Shown: positions 18,201-27,438 of the stretch, piece by piece
How the letters are laid out: every line of letters starts with the position of its first letter
Numbering within the stretch: position 1 is the stretch's first letter
NCBI RefSeq assembly: GCF_947499065.1
Contig: NZ_CANMMT010000001.1
Location: 1 to 64,000, forward strand
Length of the DNA stretch: 64,000 nt
Reading direction: 5' to 3'
Origin: an uncultured Tenacibaculum sp.
GTDB taxonomy: Bacteria; Bacteroidota; Bacteroidia; Flavobacteriales; Flavobacteriaceae
Made by a program: the position numbers and the translations under genes
The notes under the pieces: model-generated
The model's database searches: none
The model's input: the letters and a program-made list of their open reading frames with translations, nothing else
Told to the model about the DNA's origin: nothing

Positions 18201-19619
18201 ATGAAAAAGGAAAAATTGCAAGAAATCTCAACAGAAATCATTCAATCTATAAATACTGAGCTAGCTCATAGTTATAGAGTAATACCCATTAAAAAAGATG
18301 TAAACTCTTTTACTTTCTTAACCGATAACTCTAAACACAACACTATAAAACAAGAGTTACGAATCTTATTAGGTAAAGACATTTTTTTTAAACTTGAGAG
18401 TTCTGAAATTATTGACACTCTTCTTCAAAAAAATTATAGAGAAAGACAAACAGCAAGTACAACCGCTTCTTTACAGTACTCTGAAGATTTTTTATTAAAA
18501 ACAATTCATGAAGCAAAAGAGTTAGGTAGTAGTGATATTCATTTTGAAGCTTTTGAAAAACAAAATAGAGTTCGCTTTAGAATTGACGGAAAATTACTTG
18601 AACGTTATATTATTTCTAAAGATGAATATGCCAAAATAATTAACCGAATTAAAATAATGGGAGGTTTAGATATATCAGAGAAAAGACTCCCGCAAGATGG
18701 TAGAATTAACCTTTATTCTGAACATGAAGATTTTGATATTCGTGTTTCATCTCTACCTACTTTACATGGTGAAAAATTAGTGCTTCGTATTTTATCAAAA
18801 GGAAATTTAACCGCTAATTTAAACAGCTTAGGGTTTACGGAAGATGAACTAGAAACATATAAAAAAGCAGTAAAAAAACCGAATGGTATAGTCTTAATTT
18901 CTGGTCCAACTGGTTCAGGAAAAACAACTACCTTATATGCTACACTTAAACTTCTAAATACAGAAGACACAAACATTTTAACTATTGAAGACCCTATTGA
19001 ATACACTCTAGAAGGTGTAAATCAAGTACAGTTAAAAGAAAATATAGGTTTAGATTTCGCTAGTACTTTACGAACGTTTCTAAGACAAGACCCAGATATT
19101 ATTATGGTTGGTGAAATTAGAGATGTTGCGACAGCAAATATGGCTATTAGAGCTGCATTAACTGGGCATATGGTATTATCAACAATACATACAAATTCTG
19201 CATGGGCTACAATATCTAGACTTATTGATATGGGGATTCCTCCTTTTTTAATAGCAAGCACTTTGAATGTAAGTGTAGCGCAAAGATTAGTTCGTAAATT
19301 ATGTAACAACTGTAAAAAAGAAGAAAAGTTCCCTAACAATAATTTAAAAATAGAACATAAAGAACTTATTAAAATAGAACATCATTATATAGCCACTGGC
19401 TGTTCTAAATGCTATCATACTGGATATAAAGGCAGAAAAGCTATTTATGAAATTATTCCAATTACTAAAGAGTTAGTACAACATATTCAAGAAAAAGAAC
19501 TAGACATATCAGAATATCTTATAAAAAATAAGATTCCTACCTTGCAAAAAAATGCATTGGAATTACTAAAAAATGGTACTACTTCAATGGATGAAATTTA
19601 CTCTTTATTAATTTCTTAA
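18201..19619 (+). CDS. gspE: GspE/PilB-type assembly ATPase
   Basis: The 472-residue protein has an N-terminal domain and a RecA-like ATPase core: SSDIHFE box (110-116), Walker A GPTGSGKT (235-242), Asp box TIEDPIEYT (261-269), Walker B PDIIMVGEIRD (298-308) and His box near TIHTNSA (328-334). Two CxxC pairs (368/371 and 401/404) form the zinc site typical of GspE/PilB extension ATPases and absent from the retraction ATPase PilT. It drives pseudopilus or pilus assembly at the cytoplasmic face together with the GspF-like protein encoded at 22109. No PilT-like gene is present in the cluster, which favours a secretion-type or non-retracting filament. Confidence 0.93.
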   Translation: MKKEKLQEISTEIIQSINTELAHSYRVIPIKKDVNSFTFLTDNSKHNTIKQELRILLGKDIFFKLESSEIIDTLLQKNYRERQTASTTASLQYSEDFLLKTIHEAKELGSSDIHFEAFEKQNRVRFRIDGKLLERYIISKDEYAKIINRIKIMGGLDISEKRLPQDGRINLYSEHEDFDIRVSSLPTLHGEKLVLRILSKGNLTANLNSLGFTEDELETYKKAVKKPNGIVLISGPTGSGKTTTLYATLKLLNTEDTNILTIEDPIEYTLEGVNQVQLKENIGLDFASTLRTFLRQDPDIIMVGEIRDVATANMAIRAALTGHMVLSTIHTNSAWATISRLIDMGIPPFLIASTLNVSVAQRLVRKLCNNCKKEEKFPNNNLKIEHKELIKIEHHYIATGCSKCYHTGYKGRKAIYEIIPITKELVQHIQEKELDISEYLIKNKIPTLQKNALELLKNGTTSMDEIYSLLIS

Positions 19620-19620
19620 T

Positions 19621-20079
19621 ATGAAAAAGCAACAAAAAACATACTTTTTATTGGCTGGCGTATTAGCAATATGGGGAATAATTGGCTATCAGATATTTAA
19701 TCAATTAAACACTGAAGAAATAACAATATCTGTAAATAACGATAATTTTAAATATATTCCTAAAGAAAGAATTGAGGTTAAAAAATATAATATTAAAGGA
19801 AATTATAGAGATCCTTTTTTAGGTAAATCCTTTTTTAATAAAAAAAAGAAAGTCAAAAGTTTAAACGTTAAAGAAAAGAAACTTTTACCATTTCCTAATG
19901 TTGTTTACAATGGAATTATCCAAGGAAGCAAAAAAAAGTCTTATATCATTACAGTAAACGGAAAACAAGAAATAATAAAAATCAATCAAACTTTTCAAAA
20001 CATCACTCTTTTACAAGCTAACAATAAAGAAATAAAAGTTAGATTTAATAACATAATTAAAAAAATTCCTAAACTGTAA
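19621..20079 (+). CDS. Small bitopic GspC/PilP-like periplasmic protein
   Basis: The 152-residue protein has one N-terminal membrane helix (about 8-27), a linker with the RDPFLGK motif (about 61-67) and a C-terminal beta-rich region (about 95-150: VVYNGIIQGSKKKSYIITVNG...). The RDPF motif followed by a small beta domain is characteristic of the homology-region domain of PilP and GspC, which link the inner-membrane complex to the secretin. It starts 1 bp after the ATPase stop and overlaps the next gene by one base. Sequence similarity is low, so the assignment rests on topology, the RDPF motif and gene position. Confidence 0.6.
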   Translation: MKKQQKTYFLLAGVLAIWGIIGYQIFNQLNTEEITISVNNDNFKYIPKERIEVKKYNIKGNYRDPFLGKSFFNKKKKVKSLNVKEKKLLPFPNVVYNGIIQGSKKKSYIITVNGKQEIIKINQTFQNITLLQANNKEIKVRFNNIIKKIPKL

Positions 20080-21326
20080 TGTTGTTTTTTAAAAAGATTA
20101 AAGCTGGAGCACTACAATATGTATTAGTTATTTCTGTAATTATTGCTTTTATTCTTTTTGCTTTTATCTCCCTAATTTATTTACAACAACAACTACAAAT
20201 AAAAAATACTTTCTATAAAGAAGCTATAGAAAATGTACAATCCGCCTTTAACTCAATTGATCATTCTATAGATAGCAAATCTCTAGAGAAAAAGTACTCG
20301 GAAAATAGACACGAAAAAACCACATTTTCTAAAGAACATTGGGGTATTTTCGATATTGTAAGTATCTCTTCAGTAGTTAAAAACGAATCATTTCAAAAAA
20401 TAGGACTAATTGGTTATCAGGATAATGAAAGAGATGCTTTATATCTTAAAGAAAACAATACTCCTTTAGTATTGGTTGGTAACACAACAATTAAAGGAAA
20501 TGTATCTCTTCCTAAAAAAGGAACAAAGCGTGGTAACATAGCTGGTATTTCATATTATGGAAATCAATTAATTAATGGACTTCAAAAAAAAAGTAAAACC
20601 TCTTTACCTCCTATAAAAAACATAAATTATATAAAGAGTTTATTTAATAGAAGCTATATGAATAACTCTATTGAAAATTTTGAATTAGAAGAAAACTTAA
20701 AACTTACTCAATCATTTAATAAACCAACTATTGTTCATTATACAGAAGAGAATATTAACTTATCAAATATAGAATTACAAGGCAACATTATAATACACTC
20801 AAAAAACACTATTACAATTGATAAAACAGCTATACTAAAAGACATTATTTTAATAGCTTCATCCATAAAAATCTTAAAAAACACAACAGGAAATTTCCAA
20901 GCCTTTGCTCAAAATAACATAATAGTAGAAGAGAATTGTACAATGAATTACCCAACTGCTTTGATTTTACAACAGCAAGGAAAAACAGATGAAAAAAAAC
21001 TAATTAACATTGGTAAAAACGCTACCATAAAGGGTGCTTTAGTTTACTATAATGATTTTAATAAAAAAGATATAAATTTCAACCCTCAAGTTTATATTTC
21101 CGAAAACTCAACTATCATTGGCGAATTATACTGCAATCAAAATCTTGAATTATTAGGTAATGTTCACGGCACTGTATGTACTAATAATTTTATCACAAAA
21201 CAGTATGGGAGTGTATACATTAACCATCTATATAATGGGATAATAAACTCATACAAACTACCAAAGCAATATTGTGGGCTTTTTATAGGTGATAAATCTC
21301 TAAAAGTGGCGAAATGGTTATATTAA
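20079..21326 (+). CDS. Large pilin-like bitopic protein with beta-helix/polymer-forming C-terminal region (GspK position)
   Basis: The 415-residue protein begins with a short basic leader, a Gly-Ala junction (KAGALQYV) and a long hydrophobic helix (about 12-36), like a class III pilin signal but without Glu at +5. The absence of Glu5 and the large size recall GspK, the tip minor pseudopilin. Unlike classical GspK, residues 130-400 show short repeating strands (NTTIKGNVSL..., NIELQGNIIIHSK..., NIGKNATIKGALVYY, NSTIIGELYCNQNLELLGNVHGTV), a pattern of right-handed beta-helix or bactofilin-type proteins. It overlaps the genes on both sides (1 and 13 bp), so translation is probably coupled. Function at the filament tip is inferred. 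Confidence 0.6.
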   Translation: MLFFKKIKAGALQYVLVISVIIAFILFAFISLIYLQQQLQIKNTFYKEAIENVQSAFNSIDHSIDSKSLEKKYSENRHEKTTFSKEHWGIFDIVSISSVVKNESFQKIGLIGYQDNERDALYLKENNTPLVLVGNTTIKGNVSLPKKGTKRGNIAGISYYGNQLINGLQKKSKTSLPPIKNINYIKSLFNRSYMNNSIENFELEENLKLTQSFNKPTIVHYTEENINLSNIELQGNIIIHSKNTITIDKTAILKDIILIASSIKILKNTTGNFQAFAQNNIIVEENCTMNYPTALILQQQGKTDEKKLINIGKNATIKGALVYYNDFNKKDINFNPQVYISENSTIIGELYCNQNLELLGNVHGTVCTNNFITKQYGSVYINHLYNGIINSYKLPKQYCGLFIGDKSLKVAKWLY

Positions 21327-21655
21327 AAAAAACGAATGCATCTTCTTTAACAGAAGTTCTTACAGCTTCAGTTATTATCTTAATAGTTTTTGGAATTGCG
21401 ATTGTAACTCTCGATAGAACTTTACAAAATTCTATTAATAAAAATACTCAAAGAATTGAAACAGATTTAAATGAATTAAAATACCTATACAATCACAAAA
21501 AAATAACCCTACCATATAAGAATGAGAAAAATAATTGGTTAATTACCATTGAAAAAGAAACAAACAAAAAACAAGTATTTATTCTCTTTGAAGCAACTCA
21601 TAAATTTTCAAAAAGAAAAGTTATAAAAAAAGATTATTTCGTTGAAATTAACTAA
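21314..21655 (+). CDS. Minor pseudopilin (type IV pilin-like N-terminus)
   Basis: The 113-residue protein carries a class III-type signal: a short basic leader MVILKKTNAS followed by SLTEVLTASVIILIVFGIAIV, with the conserved Glu at about +5 of the mature helix. The usual Gly before the cleavage site is replaced by a small residue (Ala/Ser), which some minor pseudopilins tolerate. The remaining ~70 residues are polar with a small beta part. It overlaps the upstream gene by 13 bp and the downstream pseudopilin gene by 14 bp. By size and position it fits a GspH/I-type minor pseudopilin. The exact letter cannot be assigned. Confidence 0.7.
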   Translation: MVILKKTNASSLTEVLTASVIILIVFGIAIVTLDRTLQNSINKNTQRIETDLNELKYLYNHKKITLPYKNEKNNWLITIEKETNKKQVFILFEATHKFSKRKVIKKDYFVEIN

Positions 21656-22109
21656 AAAAACAAACTCTTTTACTTTAAGCGAAATACTTGTAGTACTAGT
21701 AATTTCTAGCATTGTCATTGCTTCTGCTTTTTTAATGTTATCTATGGTACAAAAACAATTTCGTACTGTACAAACAAATATGAATAACAAATATGAAGTT
21801 AATTTTATTGAAAGGTTATTATGGCAAGATTTTAATTCACAACATTCTATTTCCTTTCAGAAAGAAAAAAACCTACTAACCTTAACTAATAATATAGATA
21901 CAATAACCTATTCTTTTTTTGATAATTTTACATTAAGAAATATTGACACTCTCCCCATACAAATTATAAAAACTGAATTGTTTTTAGAAGGAGAAAAAAC
22001 TGAATCTGGAAAAATAGATGCTATAAAAATTACAACAAGTCCTTTTTATGGAAATAGGAAAATATTTATTTATACATCTAAGGATGCAACATTTTATATG
22101 AATCAATAA
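21642..22109 (+). CDS. Minor pseudopilin (GspJ/GspH-like)
   Basis: The reading frame begins at a TTG (21642), which overlaps the previous stop, and no ATG is available before the pilin helix. The resulting 155-residue protein starts with a basic leader MKLTKKTNS followed by FTLSEILVVLVISSIVIASAF, a near-perfect type IV pilin hydrophobic helix with Glu5. The rest is an amphipathic helix and a beta-rich domain (LLTLTNNIDTITYSFFDNFTL...), as in GspJ/PilW-type pseudopilins. Coupled translation with both neighbours is likely: it overlaps the previous gene by 14 bp and shares one base with the next start codon. Confidence 0.75.
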   Translation: MKLTKKTNSFTLSEILVVLVISSIVIASAFLMLSMVQKQFRTVQTNMNNKYEVNFIERLLWQDFNSQHSISFQKEKNLLTLTNNIDTITYSFFDNFTLRNIDTLPIQIIKTELFLEGEKTESGKIDAIKITTSPFYGNRKIFIYTSKDATFYMNQ

Positions 22110-23242
22110 TGGCTTTTCAATTAGATAATATTCAAAAAAACAAAAAGGACAAAAAAGATTCTTTTGATATAAATTCTATTTTAAAAAAAGAGATTAATTT
22201 ATTCGGAAATTCTTTTTCGAACAAAAAAAAAGAAGCTTTTTACACAGAATTAGCTGTACTACTTCATGCAGGTTTAGAACTAAAAGATTCTATAGAATTA
22301 ATAGGTACTGAGCAAAAAAAAGAAATTGATAAAGATCTTTTTCAAAACATTATTAATAACCTTATAGAAGGGAAAAATTTATCTGATGCTATTAAGAAAC
22401 AAAAACACTTTTCTGAATACGAATATTACTCTATACAAATAGGAGAAAAAACAGGAACACTTCAAAAAGTAATTGAAGAGTTAGGTTTATTTTTCAAAAG
22501 AAAAAACGAGCAGCGCAGAACTATCTTAAGCGCTCTTTCCTACCCTATAGTTGTACTATGTACTGCTTTTTTAGCCATATTGTTTATGTTACAATTTGTG
22601 GTTCCAATGTTTGCTGATATTTTTAAACAAAACAAAGTAGAACTGCCATGGTTAACACAACAAATTATCTTTTTCTCGGAAAGTTTTGCCAAATATTATT
22701 GGTTAGGCGGCTTTGTATTGATTGGGATATTTATTTTTATTAAACTTTTCAGAAAAAAAGTTTGGTATCGAAAATTATTCTCCAAAATTTTATTAAAAAC
22801 ACCTTTTGTTGGAGACTTTATTAGAAAAGTACGAATAGCTCAATTTACACAAGCAATTTCATTATTAGTAAGTGCTAAAGTGCCCTTATTAAATGGAATA
22901 CAACTTACAAGAAAAATGATTCATTTTTACCCATTACAAATTTCACTAAAACATATAGAAGATGATATTTTATTAGGTAAAACCCTTTATAAAAGTATTA
23001 GTAAACAATCATTTTTTGATAAAAAAATGGCTTCTTTAATTAAAGTTGCAGAAGAAACAAATCAAACGGAAACTATTTTCAACCGTCTAACATATCAATA
23101 CAATCAGGAAATTGAATACAAATCTAAAATGATAAGTGCCACAATAGAACCTATAATCATATTACTTTTAGGAGGAATTGTTGCTATTGTTTTAATAGCC
23201 ATGTACTTACCTATGTTTCAGTTAAGTACAGTTATTAGTTAG
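22109..23242 (+). CDS. gspF: GspF/PilC-type inner-membrane platform protein
   Basis: The 377-residue protein has two GspF cytoplasmic domains (about 40-160 and 240-345) and three membrane helices (about 145-167, 195-213 and 350-372). The signature features FYTELAVLLHAGLELKDSIELI and, near the second domain, FTQAISLLVSAKVPLLNGIQL are those of the T2SS/T4P platform protein that couples the ATPase to pilin assembly. It is the last plus-strand gene. Its stop overlaps by 8 bp the stop of the convergent PilO-like gene (23235), so the two halves of the system meet tail to tail with no terminator between them. Confidence 0.92.
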   Translation: MAFQLDNIQKNKKDKKDSFDINSILKKEINLFGNSFSNKKKEAFYTELAVLLHAGLELKDSIELIGTEQKKEIDKDLFQNIINNLIEGKNLSDAIKKQKHFSEYEYYSIQIGEKTGTLQKVIEELGLFFKRKNEQRRTILSALSYPIVVLCTAFLAILFMLQFVVPMFADIFKQNKVELPWLTQQIIFFSESFAKYYWLGGFVLIGIFIFIKLFRKKVWYRKLFSKILLKTPFVGDFIRKVRIAQFTQAISLLVSAKVPLLNGIQLTRKMIHFYPLQISLKHIEDDILLGKTLYKSISKQSFFDKKMASLIKVAEETNQTETIFNRLTYQYNQEIEYKSKMISATIEPIIILLLGGIVAIVLIAMYLPMFQLSTVIS

Positions 23243-23750
23243 TTGTTTTTTGCAAAAAAATGGTGCTTGTTAAATAAAAACGATTAGTCTTATAGTTTTT
23301 TTTCTTTTCAAAATCTACAGAAATAAATTCACCTAACTGTTCATGTTCAATAAAGTTTATCAACTTTAAAAGATCAATATAGTTTCCTTTTAATTCAAAT
23401 GAATATGTTTCTATTGTTGTTTGGTTCTTTTCAACTCTATGAGGTTGATCAAATGCAACTATACTAATATCTTTACCCTGTATAAAAACTGTTATTTTTT
23501 CTAACAATAATTGCTGAAAAGAACTTTCAGCCGAAACATTTCTAGAAATCAAAAAATCATTTAAACTATTATTTTTTTGTTGTAAATATTGTAGCTTATT
23601 AACCGCATTATCTACCAACTCCTTTTCTTTTAATAGCTTTGTGTGTTTATCTTTTTCTATTATAGTTTTTTTTATAGAAAAATGATATGCAATAAAAACA
23701 CCTATAAATATCCCCACTATTAGACCTGTATTTTTTTGTTGATTACTCAT
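23235..23750 (-). CDS. PilO/GspM-like bitopic protein
   Basis: The 171-residue protein has one N-terminal membrane helix (about 8-25), a coiled-coil segment (about 30-65) and a small ferredoxin-like alpha/beta domain (about 80-165). This is the standard layout of PilO and GspM, which pair with PilN/GspL in the inner-membrane alignment complex. It overlaps the PilN/GspL-like gene upstream by 8 bp, as expected for the conserved pilN-pilO order. Sequence conservation in this family is weak, so topology and gene order carry most of the evidence. Its stop overlaps that of the convergent gspF. Confidence 0.7.
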   Translation of the reverse strand: MSNQQKNTGLIVGIFIGVFIAYHFSIKKTIIEKDKHTKLLKEKELVDNAVNKLQYLQQKNNSLNDFLISRNVSAESSFQQLLLEKITVFIQGKDISIVAFDQPHRVEKNQTTIETYSFELKGNYIDLLKLINFIEHEQLGEFISVDFEKKKNYKTNRFYLTSTIFLQKTTN

Positions 23751-24933
23751 GTCTTAAATGGATTAAAATTTCAAAAGTAGCTGTTCTTTTTTCTTCACCT
23801 AATTGAATAATGACTTTATCTACCCACTCTTTATTTTCTAAAAAACGAATAAACTTTGTAAAATCTTCATTACTAGAAAGAACTCCTTTTATTTGTATTT
23901 GATTTTTATAAGTAGTTATTAATTTTTCTTTTTTTACCCTAGTAGATAATGGCTGATACTCTAAGCTTGTTAAAGTTATTGTATTAGGTATTAAAATAGC
24001 AATATCATCAAGATACAATGAGACTTTAGACCTAGAAACTGAACTTAAGTTTGCAATTACTTTTTCTTTTTGTTTAATCTCTGACTGAAGTTTTAAAAGC
24101 TGATTTTTATAACTATCATTTAACTGAACATCAATAAGTAATTGGTTATTTTTTGTATAATAATGATTAAAAAAAATGAAGTTAGTTAATAACACTAAAA
24201 ACAAAAAAACAACACCTCCTTTTAATCCTAGGGAAAATATTTTTTGTTGATTATAAGCTTCTCTTAGTTCATGATTTTTTTTTGCTAAACCCAGTTGATT
24301 ATCCTTTCCAAAATAATAAGAAAGAATTCCTCCTAAACACAACAACTCATTATTTACTACCTCTAGATTATTTATTGAATAATTTAGTACTTTTTCGCTT
24401 GTTGTTTTCTCTACCTCATTTAACTCTCCTTTTTTTATCTGAATTTTAGATATTGAAGTCTGAACCTCACCATCATCAAGAAATTGAAGTATATTTTGAA
24501 CTACTAATACCCCCAAAGAAAACCCAATAACAGAAACCTTTTTCTTTTTGTAATTATGAATTAAATTATCTACATATTCTTTTCTACAAATACTTACAAA
24601 AGATGCTTTTTTTGTTGAATAAACTTCAAAGTAAAAATCATTTAAATTAATATTAGGGAATGCTTTTTTTGTAAGAATATCATGAGAATTATTTATAACA
24701 TCAATTTTTTTTGACAGGACTTGATGATTATTTAAAACTAAAAAAACATGCTGTTCCTTTTCAAAAGAAGAAAGCAATTTATTATAACTAGAATAAAAGC
24801 TTCTATTTTTTACAAGTAATTCTTTACCTTTTTTTACTAGACTTAAAAGAACAAATTCTTCATTATTACTAGCATTTGAACTATGTTCAATAGCTGTATA
24901 TACCAAACCATATGTTAGCCTTTTTTTAAGCAT
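23743..24933 (-). CDS. GspL-like (PilM-PilN fusion) inner-membrane protein
   Basis: The 396-residue protein has a long cytoplasmic N-terminal region (1-230) with the strand pattern of an actin-like domain, as in PilM and the cytoplasmic part of GspL. One membrane helix follows (about 234-254, GGVVFLFLVLLTNFIFFNHYY), then a coiled coil and a C-terminal ferredoxin-like domain (about 300-395) as in PilN. GspL is essentially a PilM-PilN fusion, so this single protein supplies both functions and no separate pilM is needed. It overlaps the secretin gene by one base and the PilO-like gene by 8 bp. The actin-like domain is degenerate and no phosphate-binding motif is obvious. Confidence 0.75.
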   Translation of the reverse strand: MLKKRLTYGLVYTAIEHSSNASNNEEFVLLSLVKKGKELLVKNRSFYSSYNKLLSSFEKEQHVFLVLNNHQVLSKKIDVINNSHDILTKKAFPNINLNDFYFEVYSTKKASFVSICRKEYVDNLIHNYKKKKVSVIGFSLGVLVVQNILQFLDDGEVQTSISKIQIKKGELNEVEKTTSEKVLNYSINNLEVVNNELLCLGGILSYYFGKDNQLGLAKKNHELREAYNQQKIFSLGLKGGVVFLFLVLLTNFIFFNHYYTKNNQLLIDVQLNDSYKNQLLKLQSEIKQKEKVIANLSSVSRSKVSLYLDDIAILIPNTITLTSLEYQPLSTRVKKEKLITTYKNQIQIKGVLSSNEDFTKFIRFLENKEWVDKVIIQLGEEKRTATFEILIHLRHE

Positions 24934-27074
24934 TAGCGAATAATAGTAGGTTTGATTAATACCGATAATTTTGTTCTTGATTTGGTTCTAGTCTTTTTAC
25001 TAAACAACCACTTAATAACAGGAATTCTAGCCAACAAAGGTACTCCAGAACCAGAGTCGTTTTTCACGTTTTCTTCTAATCCACCCAAAATTATAACATC
25101 TTGATCCTTTACTCGAATAGTAGATGTAAACTCTCGAGAATTCATTCCAATAGGAGCGCTAGAATCTATTTGCTTTCCATTAAAACTAGATTGTATAACA
25201 TTTATACTCAATGTAATCTGCTCATCCCCTGAAACCAGCGGTCTAATATTTATAGACAAATCTGCATCAATAGGAATATAATCATTTGTTACAATAGTTT
25301 GCGGATTCTGAGCTCCAATCACATTGGTTTTTTCAATTTTATAATAAGAACGCTCTCCATTAGAAAGCGTTGCTTGATGCCCATTTAAAGTTGACAATTT
25401 AGGAGTTGATCTAATTTTCACATCTCCATTCGTTTCCATTAATTGAATTTTAGCAAAAAAATTAGGCACTACTTTACCAACATTTAAAGAACCAAATCCA
25501 TTAAACCCACCAATAATTTTATTAATTGTTTTTGCTCCTAAAGTTACATTTGCAGAAGGAAATAATGAACCTATATCTTTTGTTGGTTCTTTTCCTAAAC
25601 CTAAATCAACACCTGTATTAACTGTCGCTTTTTTGCTTACTTCAAGAATCATTACCTCAATTAAAATAACTGGTACTTTCTTATCTATTTTATTAATAAA
25701 CTCTTTAAATCTCTCTATTTTTTGAGCTTCTCCAGAAACAATAAAACTATTATGTTCAACATCCGTTAAAATCTCCAATCCATTTGTTACTTCTTTAGGT
25801 ATTATTGCTTTTAATGCCTCTGTTTTAGTTTTATAATTTCCAAATGGCTGACTATTTACAGTATTTAATCGTTGTTGCTGATTTACAAAAGAATTTCTTT
25901 GATTAAAATTATTTTGTTGATTGCTAAAACCGATATTATTATTATTAAAATTAGAGTTGTTATACGAATTTCTAGAAGAACTATTATAACTTCTTCTAGA
26001 CATGCCTATAGGTTGATTCATTATTTCAATAGAACGATACATCAATGGTATTACTACCGAACTCCTTAAAGACGATTGTTTTGCTTCTCCAAAATAGTAA
26101 ATACCATCCTTTTCTTTAAAAGTAAAAGTAGAATCTTCTAAAATCCTAGCTAATAAATCATTATAAGTAATAGATTTTGCTTTTACTGAAGCTGTACCAA
26201 TATTATTTAATGGTGCATTGGTAAACATATTTATATTCAATTCATAACCAATATCCTTAATAATTGAAGATATTGGGGCATTTTCAAAATCTACTTCAAT
26301 TTTTTTATTCTCTAAATCTAATACTTTAAAAAAGAAATTTGTATTTCTATAACGTTTTGGTCTTGTAGCTCTTTTTGAACTATTTGATACACTTGATTGA
26401 TTATTATCTCTTTCAAATAGATAATAATTATCTTTAGTTTTTGTAACCAATAAATTATTTGAAAAAGCCAATTTGTCCATAGCACTTTCAAATGATTTTT
26501 CTTTTATATAACCAGATAGTTTTTTATTTCCAAGTCCTGGTGAAAAAACTAAATTCTTCCCTGTTACATTGGTTATTTTCTTAAAAACAACTGAAAGAGT
26601 ATCATTTTGCAAATCAAAAGACAACAAATCATTTTCAGTCTTATAACTTATTGGAATTTCTCTATTTTTATTAAAATTTTTCTTTGCTAAAGGAACATAC
26701 TTTTTAAGTGAAATAATGTTTCCAGTAACATAAAATGTAAGTTTATATTCTTTACATAAGTACAAAATAATATCTTTAATACTAGCATTTGAAAAATTAT
26801 GAGAAAGCATAATATTTTCAAGATTTGGATCTGATGCACTTATATTTACTTTATTTGCCTTTCCTATAGCTCTTACAAAAACAGGCAGCTGAATTTCACT
26901 TATATTATTATCTACTGTTTGCCTTAATCCCTTAATAGAAACCTGCAAACTATCTAAACTTAATTTAAGTTTTTGAATCCTTTCTTTCTCTTCTAACAAA
27001 ATATCTTGAGAAAAACCATGTTTAGTTCCCAATAACAATAAAGCTATTAAAACTATTTTATATCCTTTTAGCAT
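24933..27074 (-). CDS. gspD: Secretin, GspD/PilQ family, with Asn/Gln-rich linker
   Basis: The 713-residue protein has a signal peptide (1-22), a short coiled segment (30-60), STN-like and N-type domains (about 65-125, 150-220 and 245-330), an Asn/Gln/Ser-rich low-complexity linker (about 359-408), a further N-domain (415-465) and the secretin core (466-713). Core signatures visible are VPVILIEVMILEV, RSTPKLSTLNGHQATLSNGE and VPLLARIPVIKWLF, and the protein ends KLSVLIKPTIIR. It forms the outer-membrane gate of the system. The polar linker is unusual and sits where other secretins have a short flexible loop. It is followed by gspL/pilO-like genes and preceded by two lipoprotein genes, one of which may act as a pilotin. 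Confidence 0.93.
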   Translation of the reverse strand: MLKGYKIVLIALLLLGTKHGFSQDILLEEKERIQKLKLSLDSLQVSIKGLRQTVDNNISEIQLPVFVRAIGKANKVNISASDPNLENIMLSHNFSNASIKDIILYLCKEYKLTFYVTGNIISLKKYVPLAKKNFNKNREIPISYKTENDLLSFDLQNDTLSVVFKKITNVTGKNLVFSPGLGNKKLSGYIKEKSFESAMDKLAFSNNLLVTKTKDNYYLFERDNNQSSVSNSSKRATRPKRYRNTNFFFKVLDLENKKIEVDFENAPISSIIKDIGYELNINMFTNAPLNNIGTASVKAKSITYNDLLARILEDSTFTFKEKDGIYYFGEAKQSSLRSSVVIPLMYRSIEIMNQPIGMSRRSYNSSSRNSYNNSNFNNNNIGFSNQQNNFNQRNSFVNQQQRLNTVNSQPFGNYKTKTEALKAIIPKEVTNGLEILTDVEHNSFIVSGEAQKIERFKEFINKIDKKVPVILIEVMILEVSKKATVNTGVDLGLGKEPTKDIGSLFPSANVTLGAKTINKIIGGFNGFGSLNVGKVVPNFFAKIQLMETNGDVKIRSTPKLSTLNGHQATLSNGERSYYKIEKTNVIGAQNPQTIVTNDYIPIDADLSINIRPLVSGDEQITLSINVIQSSFNGKQIDSSAPIGMNSREFTSTIRVKDQDVIILGGLEENVKNDSGSGVPLLARIPVIKWLFSKKTRTKSRTKLSVLIKPTIIR

Positions 27075-27079
27075 TTTTT

Positions 27080-27436
27080 TTATTTTACAGTAAAAGCTTT
27101 TGTCGAATACATTGTTTCATATTCACTATTTTGTGCTTTTACTCTCCATTCATATTCATTAACAACCAATACCTTTTTAAATATTGTTTTAGAAATTATT
27201 GTATCTGTTATAACCTGTATCGGATTATTAAAATTTGGTGTTGCTATTTGTAATTTGTAATGCTCAGCATCTTCAATTGAACTCCAATTAAAATTAACTT
27301 CCCCTTTAGGTACTTCAACTTTATCATGAGGAGAAATTAATTCTACTTTTTTATTTGATATATCTCCAACAAATATTGCTTCACATCCAGAAATTACAAA
27401 AAGAAAAAATGCTATAACAACTATTATTTTTTTCAT
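27080..27436 (-). CDS. Small lipoprotein with fibronectin type III-like domain
   Basis: The 118-residue protein has a lipoprotein signal (MKKIIVVIAFFLFVISGC; Cys18) followed by one beta-sandwich of fibronectin type III character: the pattern VNFNWSSIEDAEHYKLQIAT ... EYEWRVKAQNSEYE. Such domains are common in Bacteroidota extracellular proteins. It lies 5 bp upstream of the secretin start and 2 bp after the preceding lipoprotein gene, so it belongs to the secretin operon. A role as a secretin-associated lipoprotein (pilotin-like or gate-associated) is inferred from position only. Confidence 0.7.
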   Translation of the reverse strand: MKKIIVVIAFFLFVISGCEAIFVGDISNKKVELISPHDKVEVPKGEVNFNWSSIEDAEHYKLQIATPNFNNPIQVITDTIISKTIFKKVLVVNEYEWRVKAQNSEYETMYSTKAFTVK

Positions 27437-27438
27437 AC

